Origin: Paenalcaligenes sp052103955
GTDB lineage: Bacteria; Pseudomonadota; Gammaproteobacteria; Burkholderiales; Burkholderiaceae_B
Assembly (NCBI GenBank): GCA_052103955.1
Contig: JBQELO010000009.1
Span: 62,001-126,000, forward strand
Reading direction: 5' to 3'
DNA length: 64,000 nt
Shown here: piece after piece, positions 45,617-55,788 of the stretch
Numbering within the stretch: the first letter of the stretch is position 1
How the letters are laid out: each line of letters begins with the position of its first letter
Translations under genes and position numbers: made by a program
Notes under the pieces: model-generated
The model's input: the letters and a program-made list of their open reading frames with translations, nothing else
Told to the model about the DNA's origin: nothing
Database searches by the model: none

Positions 45617-46825
45617 ATGGCCAGCCTTACCAGCAAAACAGTTAGTGCAAAAATCAAGGGAGCGCCTGGCCGCTATGCCGATGGTGGAGGCCTTTATCTC
45701 GTAGTCCCTAAAGCAGGACGTTCATATTGGATGCTACGCTTCACATCCAACGGAAAACGTAAAGAAATGACGCTAGGCAAAGTGGATGACCTCTCCCTTG
45801 CCGATGCCAGAACAGAAGCTGCGCTAAAGATGAAGCAGCACCGTGAGGGTCTTGATCCGCTTATAGAGAAAAAAAGAGCCATATACGGCCCTATGGATAC
45901 CGTAGATGATCTATTTACTGACTGGCATGAAGGCAACATAAAACGCCTTAAACACCACCACACCCCCTTTCGGGTCTACACCAAAGACATCGCCCCCGTG
46001 ATCGGACAAATGCAGCCAACAGCCGTCACAGGGCGAGACATTAGGCAAATCCTACGCAACATAACAGAAAGCAATAGGCCCACTATTGCTAACGACGCCC
46101 TGCTCTACTGCAAGCAACTGTTTAACCATGCCATCAAGCTGGATATCATCACTCACAACCCTGCTAGTGCTTTCGATGTAGTGGATGCCGGGGGCGTAGA
46201 AAACAGCAGAGACAGAGCCTTAACACTAGAAGAACTCTCTTTCGTGTTTAAAAAATTCAGAGAAGAGATAGACAGCTTCACACGCGATAACTACTTAGCT
46301 TGCGCCCTTTTGATGCTACTAGGGGTACGCAAGGGCGAGTTAACTGAGGCACGCTGGAGTGAGTTCGACCTAGATGCAAAGGTTTGGTACCTACCTAACG
46401 AACGCAGTAAGTCTGGTGCCGCTATTGATATCCCCTTACCGGACTTAGCCCTTCAGTGGCTACAGGAGCTCAAAGTTCGTGCCTTTGGCTCTCCTTATGT
46501 CTTCCCCAACAGAAGACCAAGCAAAGCACCCCATATGGGTAAAGACACCTTAAACCGGGCGATAGCGAAATTGTTTGGCAAAGAGCCAGGTAAGGCTGTA
46601 CAGCCCGAAAATAAGATGGGGGATCTGGAGTACTTCACCGTACACGACTTACGGCGTACATGCAGGAGCTTATTGGCTGCTATAGGCGTGCCTAGTCATG
46701 TAGCTGAGCGATGCTTGAACCATAAGCTTAAAGGCGTAGAGGGGATTTATAATCGGCATGATTATTTTGATGAAAGGCGTGAGGCCCTAGTACAGCTTGC
46801 TGTGACGCTCAAACGTCTGCTGTGA
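45617..46825 (+). CDS. Tyrosine site-specific integrase of island 2 (P4-like)
   Basis: 402 residues, about 89% identical by my count to the integrase at 20726-21934, with most changes in the first 50 residues, the arm-binding part. Catalytic residues are kept: arginine in LLGVRKGELTEARW, HDLRRT, CLNHK and the tyrosine in IYNRHDY (Tyr378). The ATG at 45617 has GGAG six bases upstream; an in-frame TTG at 45605 is less likely. It follows attachment copy 2 and should have inserted island 2 in tandem. Confidence 0.95.
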   Translation: MASLTSKTVSAKIKGAPGRYADGGGLYLVVPKAGRSYWMLRFTSNGKRKEMTLGKVDDLSLADARTEAALKMKQHREGLDPLIEKKRAIYGPMDTVDDLFTDWHEGNIKRLKHHHTPFRVYTKDIAPVIGQMQPTAVTGRDIRQILRNITESNRPTIANDALLYCKQLFNHAIKLDIITHNPASAFDVVDAGGVENSRDRALTLEELSFVFKKFREEIDSFTRDNYLACALLMLLGVRKGELTEARWSEFDLDAKVWYLPNERSKSGAAIDIPLPDLALQWLQELKVRAFGSPYVFPNRRPSKAPHMGKDTLNRAIAKLFGKEPGKAVQPENKMGDLEYFTVHDLRRTCRSLLAAIGVPSHVAERCLNHKLKGVEGIYNRHDYFDERREALVQLAVTLKRLL

Positions 46826-47385
46826 TATCGTTTCAATCGATACTATGCAACTTAGAATCCCATGCCACAAGGCATGTCTATTCCCATGTTCAAAACCTGT
46901 CTGTTTTGGTGGAGCAATGCGCGAGACCAGCTATGCCGACGACCTGCTTGAACGTGTGCTTCTATCGTGAACGACACTATTCACATAAAGTCAGGGGTTG
47001 GCTACTATTCGATGCTCGCGTGTATGCTTGGCTCACACGACCACGACGTAGAATGGCTCTGACTTTCCATAGAGGCGATTCTCCCTTTTACCGATCAGAA
47101 AGGCCTCCACTAGATGTACCCCACGGTAGAATAGCTCCTCGCGACGTGAGAAACCCGTGTCGCTAGGGTAGAAATCACCCCGTAGCACATTAGCATCGTA
47201 TGCACTCGATTGTTGATTCACAAATAATATCGATAACTACCAGCAACTTATAAAAACCAAAACGAACAATGCCATAAGTGGACATGGGGAATGTGGCTGA
47301 CGCTCGCGACACTTGGCATCGATGACGGATATCATCGATAAAGCGATCGTTCGCTGATCATCTCATGCTTTTTAGAAGTACCAGT
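46826..47385. other. Gene-poor stretch after integrase 2
   Basis: About 560 bases with no gene I can support. A 114-codon open frame at 46822-47166 has no recognisable protein features. An 8-bp inverted repeat ATCGATGA / TCATCGAT (47318-47339) lies about 45 nt beyond the stop of the small Avs-associated gene but lacks a T-run. The sequence may be remnant island DNA. Confidence 0.5.
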
Positions 47386-48120
47386 TCATTCCGGTGCCGC
47401 GTCTTTAGGTTGATCTGAGCTTTCTAAGTCACTCACTATCTTCTCAAATTCAGCCCGCAGCTCGGACGCCATGACCTCAAACGAATCCAGCTTTTCAATG
47501 CGCTTCTTCATATCCTCAACCCGACGGCGATCGACGCGCGATCTCTCACTTAATCGATTGTAGAGTAATTCGCTTATCTGAATATCGAAATCGATCAAGC
47601 CAGCCTTGGATGCCACATTGACCCACTCCGAAGCGGCTTCGCCGGCATGCTCAGCCGCTTTGTCTATACCTATGCCTATCAACATGCGGGCGATAGCATC
47701 GCAATTTTTTGAAAAGGTTAGCCAACGCATTGCATCCTCACTCGTTGAGCACTCAGAGCTTGGGAACATACGCCTGTAGAATAGATGCTCGCCCTCAGGG
47801 TTAAGCAATCGCAAGGTTTCAATGATTGGAACCAAGTCTTGAAACGGCTTGGAGGCACCAGTCAGCGAAGCACGGTGTGCCCAAAGCTCCAGAATGGCGG
47901 TGGCGCAACGCTCCTTAGCGGCGTTACTTGTGGCAGGGTCTACCGTTTCGCACTCAGCAATTAGCTCCGCGATGTGGTGCGCCATCCACTGCGATAGGAG
48001 ATCGTCATCGTCGGCCTTTAGAGCGGCGACGAGCTTGCGGCCTAGGCTTAAGATCGGATCGGACACTGACGGGCTCTTTGCCTTCTTCGAAGAGGATAAT
48101 TTGCGTGGTTGATCTGGCAT
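47386..48120 (-). CDS. Small partner gene of the Avs-like NTPase, function unknown
   Basis: 244 residues, largely helical by appearance, charged, with a Lys/Ser-rich N-terminus and a C-terminal heptad-like stretch (RRRVEDMKKRIEKLDSFEVM) that could be coiled coil. I recognise no domain. The ATG at 48120 has GAGGT five bases upstream, while the ATG at 48150 has none, so the gene overlaps the 3' end of the large NTPase gene by 116 nt in another frame. A large STAND gene with one small partner resembles the two-gene type 3 AVAST layout; this is inference. Confidence 0.7.
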   Translation of the reverse strand: MPDQPRKLSSSKKAKSPSVSDPILSLGRKLVAALKADDDDLLSQWMAHHIAELIAECETVDPATSNAAKERCATAILELWAHRASLTGASKPFQDLVPIIETLRLLNPEGEHLFYRRMFPSSECSTSEDAMRWLTFSKNCDAIARMLIGIGIDKAAEHAGEAASEWVNVASKAGLIDFDIQISELLYNRLSERSRVDRRRVEDMKKRIEKLDSFEVMASELRAEFEKIVSDLESSDQPKDAAPE

Positions 48121-51100
48121 CGCGCACCTCGCTTTCTCGTAAACTGTCATATCGCGAATAAGCCCTCCGTCGTTCTGCTCTCACCTCTACAACAAGGCTC
48201 ATGTTTGTCTCCTTTAGGAGGCTATCAATAAGAGAGGGGTGAGCTATTACTCGCCGTCCGTGGTCGTGTCGCCCATCCTCATCTGGTGATCCTTCGCTCC
48301 AAATCTCGGACACGCACGCCACTGTACCATCCAACTGCCAAGTTCGTCCGGTTGCGTCTGCTTCCAAGCCCAACAGAGCGACAATATTTTCAGACGGTGC
48401 AAGTGTGCGATGCCCAACATCAGCTGCCCACCCATCAAACTTATCGAGTCCTTCTTCATCACGACCAAGTTCAAAAATCCATCCTCTGAGGATGTAGTTT
48501 CCGTTTGAAATGTCGCTCTCTTGCTCGTCAGAATAAGGAAGCCGGTGGTCATATCGGTCTTCATGGCTCTGCAATGCACGGACGAGAGCAGGAGCGGTGT
48601 CCTTCGAAACGAGCGCACTTCTGACAGATATTTTCTGCTGCCTTCGGCTGGCACAGACTGCCCATCTCCCTGACGTCACAACCCTTCCATTCGGGAGAAG
48701 GGAAAAGCCATCCACTTTTTCGTCGTCCAACGACGATGGCCAATCTTCGTCCTTTATCGCCGGTAGGGAAACACATTCTGTCGGAGAAGTGTCACGACGA
48801 TCCGCTAACCAGAGTCCATCGCTTCGTGTAAGGCCTTGCGAACGCAACCAGCGCCGAAACGTGCGCCAATCATCGTCTGGCTCTTGGAGGTCTTCATGTA
48901 ACGGGTGCTCGTCGAGGAGTTTCCCTGCCAACGTCATTGTCGCGTGGTAAGACAGATAAAATTGAAGATCATCGACGGCGCTAGCCTCTCCTCGAATACG
49001 CCTAGCCTTGTCTCTGAAATATTCCCTCGTTGCGCGGACGTCCTTGTTATAACCCCCGTCGTCATCGAGGCCCCAATCATCTCTGATTATCTTTTCTGCC
49101 TCAATTTTCATCTCTGTGTCTGAGATTGCAAAGGCTCTGCCCAGCGGGCTCAAAAAGTATTTTGGAAAATCAAGGCCAAAGTGAAAGCGATATTCATCCC
49201 ATTTTCGTTCAATTGAGCGCCCCTTGCGGATTCTGTCAAAACCTTTGGAGTCAACAACCGGAAACTTGGACTTATTTACTGCTGATAGCGCATCGACTTG
49301 TCCCTTTTCTAGCAATATTTTTTTACTTTTGTGCAGGGTTAACAGAGCCTCGGCGGCAAATGAGCGAATTAGTACGTGCCGATTATTTGGAGACGTTTGG
49401 TCCAGAAGATAGTTTTTGCAGCGAGCGATGGTCGCCGGACTTTCCTGAGCTGCTCTTGCAAGGCTGATCGCAAGCCACTGCATGGCATGAAGATCGTAGA
49501 AGCGAAGTTCTGCGTCGACAAATGGCCCGGCCGATTTCTGGCTAGCAAACTTCATTAGATGGTCAATGACGACCGTGCGGTCGAGCGAGGCCAGCATTCG
49601 TATGGAGTGAGCTGCGTTCCACCTTCTTTCTGCCTCCGGCGACCCAAGCGCTACCCAAAGGTAGCCAGCTACCGAAGCCTCGACGGTTGATGGAGGGACG
49701 AGCTCAATCGACCAAGGGCCATCCCCATCCGATACTTCATATAGCGGCTCCAACAGGTTGAGGGCGAAGCTAAGAGCTTCTCTTGCCTGTTCAACGGACA
49801 GGAGTGCTGCGAGTACCCCTACAAGTTGAAATAGGTCGTTTGCTCCCGAAGGCACCGTTGTCTGACCAATCGCATCGACGGCTTCTGCCAGAAGCTCTTG
49901 CACGGTGAGGCCGCTCGTTTCGCTTGCGAGCTCATGCGGAAGAGGCTGATAGTAGCGGCTCGCACTGATGCTGAAGCACTCTAAGCGATAAACCTGCTTA
50001 ACAAGTGCCTGAATAGCTGGTGCAACAGAGACACGAGACTTCCAGCTCGTTGGAATTACACCCAACAGCCCCCTAAGCTCATAGCGCCCGACTGTCCCGG
50101 AGCGAGCTAGTACATCAAGGAAATTAGCTTCTGAGCCTGCCTTCAGCCTACCGATTGCGGCGTCATAAAACCGACTTGAATCAAATCCTCTATCCAGCTT
50201 CTTATATCGAGCGAAGGCGCCATTCATCCCAAAGGGATCTAGTAGATCTGTTTCGTTGAAAACCGCGGCCCAGTTGATTGCCTGCTTTCCTGTTGAATGG
50301 GTTGTCCCGTTTCGTTGCCCCAGTTCCTCAGAGCGAGTGGTCGCCTCGATCATTCCATACGCGATGGTCGAAGGAAGCTCCAATGCGTCCAGAGTTTTTC
50401 CTATTTTCCGCCAATCTGAGGCCCCTCCCCCACTAAAACGTGCATAACGGAGAAATGCTGTAGCTATCGAAGTTCGCTCCGCTTTACCGTCAGCGCCATT
50501 GAGTGCAGCGTTGAGAACTGCAGGTAAGTTCCACCAACCTCTCATCGGCAACAAACAAAGCGAAGCAATCGGGTCTAGATGCCCACTATCCCGCAATGCT
50601 TCGACAAGCTCTGGAAGAATGCGAAATTCATTTCCAAAATTTCTATCCAGCCAACGACTGACAATCGCTGGCCCGGATCGGTGGGAAAGCCCTGTGAGTG
50701 CCTCAACGGTGTGGCTCCAAGGAAAATGTTTATCCCGTGCAACGTATTCGTATGTGAGCTCAGCAGCTCGCGCGAACTGGTAAGCCCTTTCTGGATCATC
50801 CATCGGTACCGCCGCGCTGGCACTTGCGAGATGAAGAATTGCCTCCCAACGATGGAGATTCTCGGAGCCAATGCGGCTCGCCACAACGATAGCCTCATTG
50901 AAATATTGTCGGGCTTCCGCTTCGCTTGATGTCAGCACGGAGCGGCATACCGAAATTAGGGCATCGGCCTTGCTATCTGCCTCCTCTCGCTCGCCCGCGC
51001 CGAGCTTGTAGGCCTCTGCCGCGATGTCTAACGCAAAGCTGTGCAGCCCTAACGATGCCGCCCGCCTCGCAATTGCGGTTAGTGTAGGGGTAAAGAGCGG

Positions 51101-54100
51101 ATGTTTAAGTTTTTTGCGCCAAGTATCGAATTTCAACCACTCTGCCTCCGGGGCAGCGACAGCAACGAGAATTTGGCTCCAAATATGCGCGATCTCATCG
51201 CCAGTTGTGGAATATTTTTCGTACGATTGAGCCTCAGCCTGATTGGCTCCATCCCGGGCCTGATCGATGGCTGCCGAAAGGACGGCTGGAGCGACTGTCC
51301 TGAGCAGCACCACCACCCACAAATCATGCCACGGCAACAATGCACCAATGTCACGCTTGTATCGTTCAGCGTCAGAGCCATAACCTCCATGCTTGCTCTT
51401 TAAGGCCTTCTTAATTTCCGGCTCTGCAGGTTCGGTGAGGTTAACCGAACGTCCACGCAGTTTTGCTCGCAGTGAGTACGCACGTAGATACGCAAGGCGT
51501 CGATCATGTCCGTCAGAAAAGCGAGTAGCCAATCCTCTGGGAGCCTGTTTTGGTAGATATCGGTCAAGCACTCTCGCCAAGTCTCGTCTAGAAGCAGTGC
51601 GAAGCCTGACTGCTGCAGCGATTAACTCAGAGACTGCAATCAGGCGCGTGTCCTCTCCACGCCAGTCGCCCGGTGCTTCTAATTTTACGTGTTTGCTTAC
51701 AAGTAAGGCCGTCGCTCGTTGGACTGCTTCTCGGGGCGGAACGCGACCAATTGCACTAAGCTCCATAGTGATGGCTAGGATGAGGCCCAAATCATTGCCG
51801 GCTTCATGCGCTAGTTCGTCAAGATCCGTGAACCTACCTGCGTCGACCAGTCTGCGAGCTAGAAGGCGCCCAACACGGAAGGATACCTCTCTTGGCACCC
51901 ATCGTCTCAACTGCTGGGCGCACATGGCAGCACCGTGAAGGTTTAGTTCGGCAAACTGCAATGCCGCAATGTCTTCGTCGTCTATCGAGGTCCGATCCAA
52001 ATGATCTCCCTCTCGGCCCTTTCGCGAGCGGCTCCAATGCCCCACCCACTCGTAAGCGAACCTAAGTCGTGAGCGAGCATCTCCGAGGAGTTGCGGACTG
52101 CTTGATAACAAAGCGGCTTCGTAGGCATGCTCAGACCCTGTCCATGAACCGCCAGTGATCAGCCGCCGCGAGACCTGCTCAAGAACTTGATTGGGTTCGA
52201 GAAAACGAGCGGCGAGATCGGTATTCCGGCTTAACAAATTTTGCTGGCGTTCGTCCGTTGCTGCTTCGCCACCAGCTTTCATCGCCAACTTGATGGCTTC
52301 AAAATAGCGCTTGCTTCTTAGTGCGGCCTTGAGAGCAAATTGCAATCGTTGAAGCTCGACATCTCGTTTCGCAATTGCGCTTCCTTGAGGAAGTGCCTCA
52401 CTGGTAAGTGCCAGTGCTACGAGTTCGTCAAACAAACCTGCTTCCAACATCAAAGCAGGAAGCACGGCAGCTGCGTAAGCGCTCTCAACAGCGAGAGGTT
52501 TTAGTCGGGAAATGAAGGCGTTCAGTTCACTTCCAGATGGTCTAAAGCGCTCCCTGAACCAAGTTTCGGTTGGCTCATCCCTAAACTGAACTGCATCTTC
52601 GCGAACAATCAAAGGCCGTTGCAAATCATTTGCAATGCTGCGGACAAGCTCAACGCGGACACCGGCCGTGGTCGCGACGATTTCGAGTGGCACAAATGGT
52701 CGCAATGTCGCGAGTGCGGCGCATACAAGGTCGATTTTCTGCTGCTCGCATGCAGAAAAATCCCGCGCTTTTGCTACTGCCTTCTCCAGCAATTCCTTGA
52801 TCGTGTCTTCTACCGTGCGGGGAGTTGGCCCGAGCTGGGCTAGAACCTCTTTGATGGTATTTCCTACGGCTAGCGCGGTGCTTTGTACGCGAGGATTGTG
52901 GGAGGTCAAACGGTGGAATTCCCGCACATCAGCAGACGTAGCATCGGGAAAATGGGCACGTAATTTTGCTGCGGTTTCCGACTCTGAAAACGGCAGCAAG
53001 GTTATCAGCGCCACCTCAGGGGGGGGTGCGAGGCTTTCCACCCGATAAGGGCGAGCAGTAAGCACCAAGCGGACGTTGGCAGGTAGTTTCTCACGCAAGA
53101 GCAGGCGCGGAAAACTGGGCCCATCAGAAGCCTCTTGAGAGGCAGCTTCAGCATTATCTGCGGCATCAATGACGATGAGTAGTAAGCCATCGCCGCTATT
53201 GGTTAGCTGATCAGCGGTTTGGCGAATGCGACTTACAAAGGCGCGAACATAAGCGCTATCATCAGCCTTATTTGACGGAAGGAGCGGATCACAAAGTCCC
53301 GCTGATGCCATCTCGTTAACGATTTGTACGAGGCCATCTCGAGGCCTATGACGATACTCACTTGCGCTCCTGTACCCGCCATTCCCAAAACAATCATAGA
53401 CGAAGCCAAAGCTGCCGAAGGGTAGCTGCTCGGGAAGCGTCGTGGCTGTGATTGACTTGCCTACACCGCCTTCGGCTTGGATTATTATCGGGTGCGCAGA
53501 AGCGACAATCTCCGCCACGATCAATGACAGTTGTTCTCGCAGCACGATTAGCGGGGGCGTCTCTATAAGCGAGGGTGCAGGAAAAAAGCTGTGTTCTCGT
53601 GCGCCTATTGAATCCAGAACGTCTTGGCGTCTGATTTGCGGATTACGCTCAAACTCTGTCGTAGCCTTCCGAGCAACTAGGTCTTTGAGCTGGAGCGGGG
53701 CATCCTTGTCGCTGTCGGGGAGGTATGTTCCGAGGCCCTGTTCCAGCAGGGAACGTTGTGTGAGAAAGTCGGGAACGCTTGGTATAAGCTTAACAAGCTT
53801 CGCGAAGCCTTGAAGCACCGATCCCTTTAGCGATAGCTTTTCCCGAAAATACTTAGAACGCTCACTTTCTTGGCCTTCCGCTAGGTCGGAGAGGGCATCA
53901 AATACCGTTGCCGCAATAGGCCTATTTGTCTCGAACTCGAAACGAAAGCGCTTGCTGACATCATCCGCCCCATAGGCTCTTACGAGCTTTTCGTAGCGTG
54001 CCGAGAAGCCTACAAGGGTCTTCGTCAGGCCGCTATCCGTCCATTCTTTGGCTGGGTAAAGTGTCGAATGCTTGAATTGGCGATAGCAGATTTGGGATGC

Positions 54101-54307
54101 CGAACCCGGGTCGGTACTTCCATAGTAAAGCGCTAGGTCAATAACATTCAGTCCATCGGTTATTTCCTCATCGGGCGAGGTTCCTTCTATCGTAACTGCT
54201 ACCAGGGAGGTTCCTAGCTGTAGAAGTTCAAGGCACAAACGCGCGGCGCGTAGATAATGAAATTGATCGCCATCCCTACTGTGTCTTACAAGATCCGCTT
54301 GTGCCAT
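48005..54307 (-). CDS. Giant STAND NTPase with N-terminal Cap4/DUF4297-like nuclease, Avs-like anti-phage candidate
   Basis: 2100 residues. The N-terminus has E41 in VTIEG, D57 in NVIDLALYYG and the Q77-x-K79 pair in YRQFKHS, the spacing of a PD-(D/E)xK nuclease of the Cap4/DUF4297 kind. The NTPase follows: Walker A AEGGVGKS (K284), FVYDCFGNGGYR, Walker B LLLIVIDAADNA (D381) and sensor LTARP (R419). About 1600 helical, repeat-like residues follow, suited to target recognition. This matches AVAST (Avs) proteins, which bind conserved phage proteins and then degrade DNA. Substrate protein and exact type unknown. The start has only a weak ribosome site. Confidence 0.82.
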   Translation of the reverse strand: MAQADLVRHSRDGDQFHYLRAARLCLELLQLGTSLVAVTIEGTSPDEEITDGLNVIDLALYYGSTDPGSASQICYRQFKHSTLYPAKEWTDSGLTKTLVGFSARYEKLVRAYGADDVSKRFRFEFETNRPIAATVFDALSDLAEGQESERSKYFREKLSLKGSVLQGFAKLVKLIPSVPDFLTQRSLLEQGLGTYLPDSDKDAPLQLKDLVARKATTEFERNPQIRRQDVLDSIGAREHSFFPAPSLIETPPLIVLREQLSLIVAEIVASAHPIIIQAEGGVGKSITATTLPEQLPFGSFGFVYDCFGNGGYRSASEYRHRPRDGLVQIVNEMASAGLCDPLLPSNKADDSAYVRAFVSRIRQTADQLTNSGDGLLLIVIDAADNAEAASQEASDGPSFPRLLLREKLPANVRLVLTARPYRVESLAPPPEVALITLLPFSESETAAKLRAHFPDATSADVREFHRLTSHNPRVQSTALAVGNTIKEVLAQLGPTPRTVEDTIKELLEKAVAKARDFSACEQQKIDLVCAALATLRPFVPLEIVATTAGVRVELVRSIANDLQRPLIVREDAVQFRDEPTETWFRERFRPSGSELNAFISRLKPLAVESAYAAAVLPALMLEAGLFDELVALALTSEALPQGSAIAKRDVELQRLQFALKAALRSKRYFEAIKLAMKAGGEAATDERQQNLLSRNTDLAARFLEPNQVLEQVSRRLITGGSWTGSEHAYEAALLSSSPQLLGDARSRLRFAYEWVGHWSRSRKGREGDHLDRTSIDDEDIAALQFAELNLHGAAMCAQQLRRWVPREVSFRVGRLLARRLVDAGRFTDLDELAHEAGNDLGLILAITMELSAIGRVPPREAVQRATALLVSKHVKLEAPGDWRGEDTRLIAVSELIAAAVRLRTASRRDLARVLDRYLPKQAPRGLATRFSDGHDRRLAYLRAYSLRAKLRGRSVNLTEPAEPEIKKALKSKHGGYGSDAERYKRDIGALLPWHDLWVVVLLRTVAPAVLSAAIDQARDGANQAEAQSYEKYSTTGDEIAHIWSQILVAVAAPEAEWLKFDTWRKKLKHPLFTPTLTAIARRAASLGLHSFALDIAAEAYKLGAGEREEADSKADALISVCRSVLTSSEAEARQYFNEAIVVASRIGSENLHRWEAILHLASASAAVPMDDPERAYQFARAAELTYEYVARDKHFPWSHTVEALTGLSHRSGPAIVSRWLDRNFGNEFRILPELVEALRDSGHLDPIASLCLLPMRGWWNLPAVLNAALNGADGKAERTSIATAFLRYARFSGGGASDWRKIGKTLDALELPSTIAYGMIEATTRSEELGQRNGTTHSTGKQAINWAAVFNETDLLDPFGMNGAFARYKKLDRGFDSSRFYDAAIGRLKAGSEANFLDVLARSGTVGRYELRGLLGVIPTSWKSRVSVAPAIQALVKQVYRLECFSISASRYYQPLPHELASETSGLTVQELLAEAVDAIGQTTVPSGANDLFQLVGVLAALLSVEQAREALSFALNLLEPLYEVSDGDGPWSIELVPPSTVEASVAGYLWVALGSPEAERRWNAAHSIRMLASLDRTVVIDHLMKFASQKSAGPFVDAELRFYDLHAMQWLAISLARAAQESPATIARCKNYLLDQTSPNNRHVLIRSFAAEALLTLHKSKKILLEKGQVDALSAVNKSKFPVVDSKGFDRIRKGRSIERKWDEYRFHFGLDFPKYFLSPLGRAFAISDTEMKIEAEKIIRDDWGLDDDGGYNKDVRATREYFRDKARRIRGEASAVDDLQFYLSYHATMTLAGKLLDEHPLHEDLQEPDDDWRTFRRWLRSQGLTRSDGLWLADRRDTSPTECVSLPAIKDEDWPSSLDDEKVDGFSLLPNGRVVTSGRWAVCASRRQQKISVRSALVSKDTAPALVRALQSHEDRYDHRLPYSDEQESDISNGNYILRGWIFELGRDEEGLDKFDGWAADVGHRTLAPSENIVALLGLEADATGRTWQLDGTVACVSEIWSEGSPDEDGRHDHGRRVIAHPSLIDSLLKETNMSLVVEVRAERRRAYSRYDSLRESEVRDARSTTQIILFEEGKEPVSVRSDLKPRPQARRRSKGRR

Positions 54308-54958
54308 GACTTAGCACCAAGAAGTTAAGGATGGGAGCATGGCTACAGCTAGTTCGCCTGTATATCGTTTCTCAATCAACCTGACAGACACCGATGCCCC
54401 CTAAAATTATAACCTGAGTGATGTCGCTTACCTTTGATAATTAGGCAACGGAGCAGCCGCCTTCAAACGTAGATACATTATATCCGAACGATCGGCCAAC
54501 TGCAGATCGCTTCGCCATAACCCATCGTTCCGGTTTCCCCGCATTTCCGACTTTGACGGCTCCAAGCGCTGGCTGCAAGATGGGTCCCCTTTCAGGGAGT
54601 CGAACAACGACCCTGCGTGGCAATGATGGAGATAGCCGCTACATAAACATAAGTCTCAGCTCTTGGCGACACGGTCCCCGCCGCGCAGAGCCCTTCGATA
54701 TTGCTTAAACTCAAGCCACGGTGCGCTCTTCCCGCTCGCCGCTTCTTCACAGATGGCATGACACGCGGGCTACTGAAACACGTCGAGCTGCAAGTCCAGA
54801 TCCTTGTTCTCTGCGGAGCACCATTCGTAACTGATTCGCTGTTTCATTTACACGATCGGGATGTTAAAAATTGACGAGAATATTAACTCGAGATTTTTGT
54901 TTCCGAGGTCTCGTATATCATTTTTTAGCTTGTTCGCCCCCAATTACCAACCTAAAAA
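54308..54958. other. Non-coding or decayed stretch upstream of the Avs-like gene
   Basis: About 650 bases without a supported gene. On the minus strand one frame shows protein-like runs (CHAICEEAASGKSAPWLEFK, FKQYRRALRGGDRV) interrupted by TAG and TGA codons, suggesting a decayed gene I cannot name. The promoter of the Avs-like gene should lie at its left end. The right end is AT-rich. Confidence 0.45.
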
Positions 54959-55711
54959 CTACTTCCGCCTAATATCTAGGTATGCCATTTCAATGATCTT
55001 TTCAAGTGTCTTTTGCAGACTGAATCCATAGTGTCGAGGCAAAGCATCTAACCTCTCTTTAGACTCTCTTCTTATATGAGAGTTTACAGCCCTGACATCA
55101 TCCGATCTACGTAGCTGCCTCTGCCTCCATGCCTTAGAAATATTCGTCCTAAACAGAGTAAGTTCAGATGGACTGCATTTCCAAGTCTGTAGAGCAGCGT
55201 AAAAAGCCATTACTTGCTCTAACTCATTATGCGGTTCTAGCCAAAATAATAAAGGTATTGGGGCAACATCATCGCCAAGGGGAGCTTCTTGAGCCTCAGC
55301 TTTATTAATGAGTTCGATCTTACTCTCATGGAATTTTAGTAAATAATCCCAAGCCCACTGGCATGCGTCATCATTGCCTGGCTTAAGCCACGGAAGAGGC
55401 TTTACTCTTTTTTGAGCATCTACATAATCTCTCTCCAAGAGAGAAAGATTATGGGCTTTTCCATTAATGTCGGAAGAGTCATCGATTCTAGTAAGCAGCA
55501 AATCATACCGAGCCTTGTGATCCTGAGGAGTCACATACTCCGACTCTTCATGCGCGGCCGATAACCCCTTACGAAGCAGGGATATATTCAACTTTGGTGC
55601 CATCAACAAAAAAAAGAACAGACAAGCCCTCTCATCTTTACTCAACCACTCCACCCTTTCTAAGGGCAGCAAGTGTTGTACTCTCAAATCTCTCAAATGG
55701 GCACTGGCCAT
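54959..55711 (-). CDS. Hypothetical protein
   Basis: 250 residues; I recognise no family. The sequence is mainly helical in look, without signal peptide or membrane segment, and ends in the basic helix KTLEKIIEMAYLDIRRK. The region is more AT-rich than the core genome and lies between the defence gene and a broken XRE regulator, so recent acquisition is likely. The ATG has no clear ribosome site (an AGAAG abuts it). The true start might be further in. Confidence 0.5.
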   Translation of the reverse strand: MASAHLRDLRVQHLLPLERVEWLSKDERACLFFFLLMAPKLNISLLRKGLSAAHEESEYVTPQDHKARYDLLLTRIDDSSDINGKAHNLSLLERDYVDAQKRVKPLPWLKPGNDDACQWAWDYLLKFHESKIELINKAEAQEAPLGDDVAPIPLLFWLEPHNELEQVMAFYAALQTWKCSPSELTLFRTNISKAWRQRQLRRSDDVRAVNSHIRRESKERLDALPRHYGFSLQKTLEKIIEMAYLDIRRK

Positions 55712-55788
55712 CTTCTGCAGTTCTTTGCTTTGAGGACATCCAGAAAAGTAATCTGATAACTCCTTCCTTAACTCACGATGTGAGCCAA

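Noticed and set aside
46822..47166. 114-codon open frame after integrase 2
   Set aside because: Starts inside the integrase stop region, composition unlike a folded protein, no recognisable domain or ribosome site.
54441..54623. 60-codon minus-strand open frame
   Set aside because: Arg/Gly-rich with no motif; another frame of the same DNA looks more protein-like but is broken by stops.
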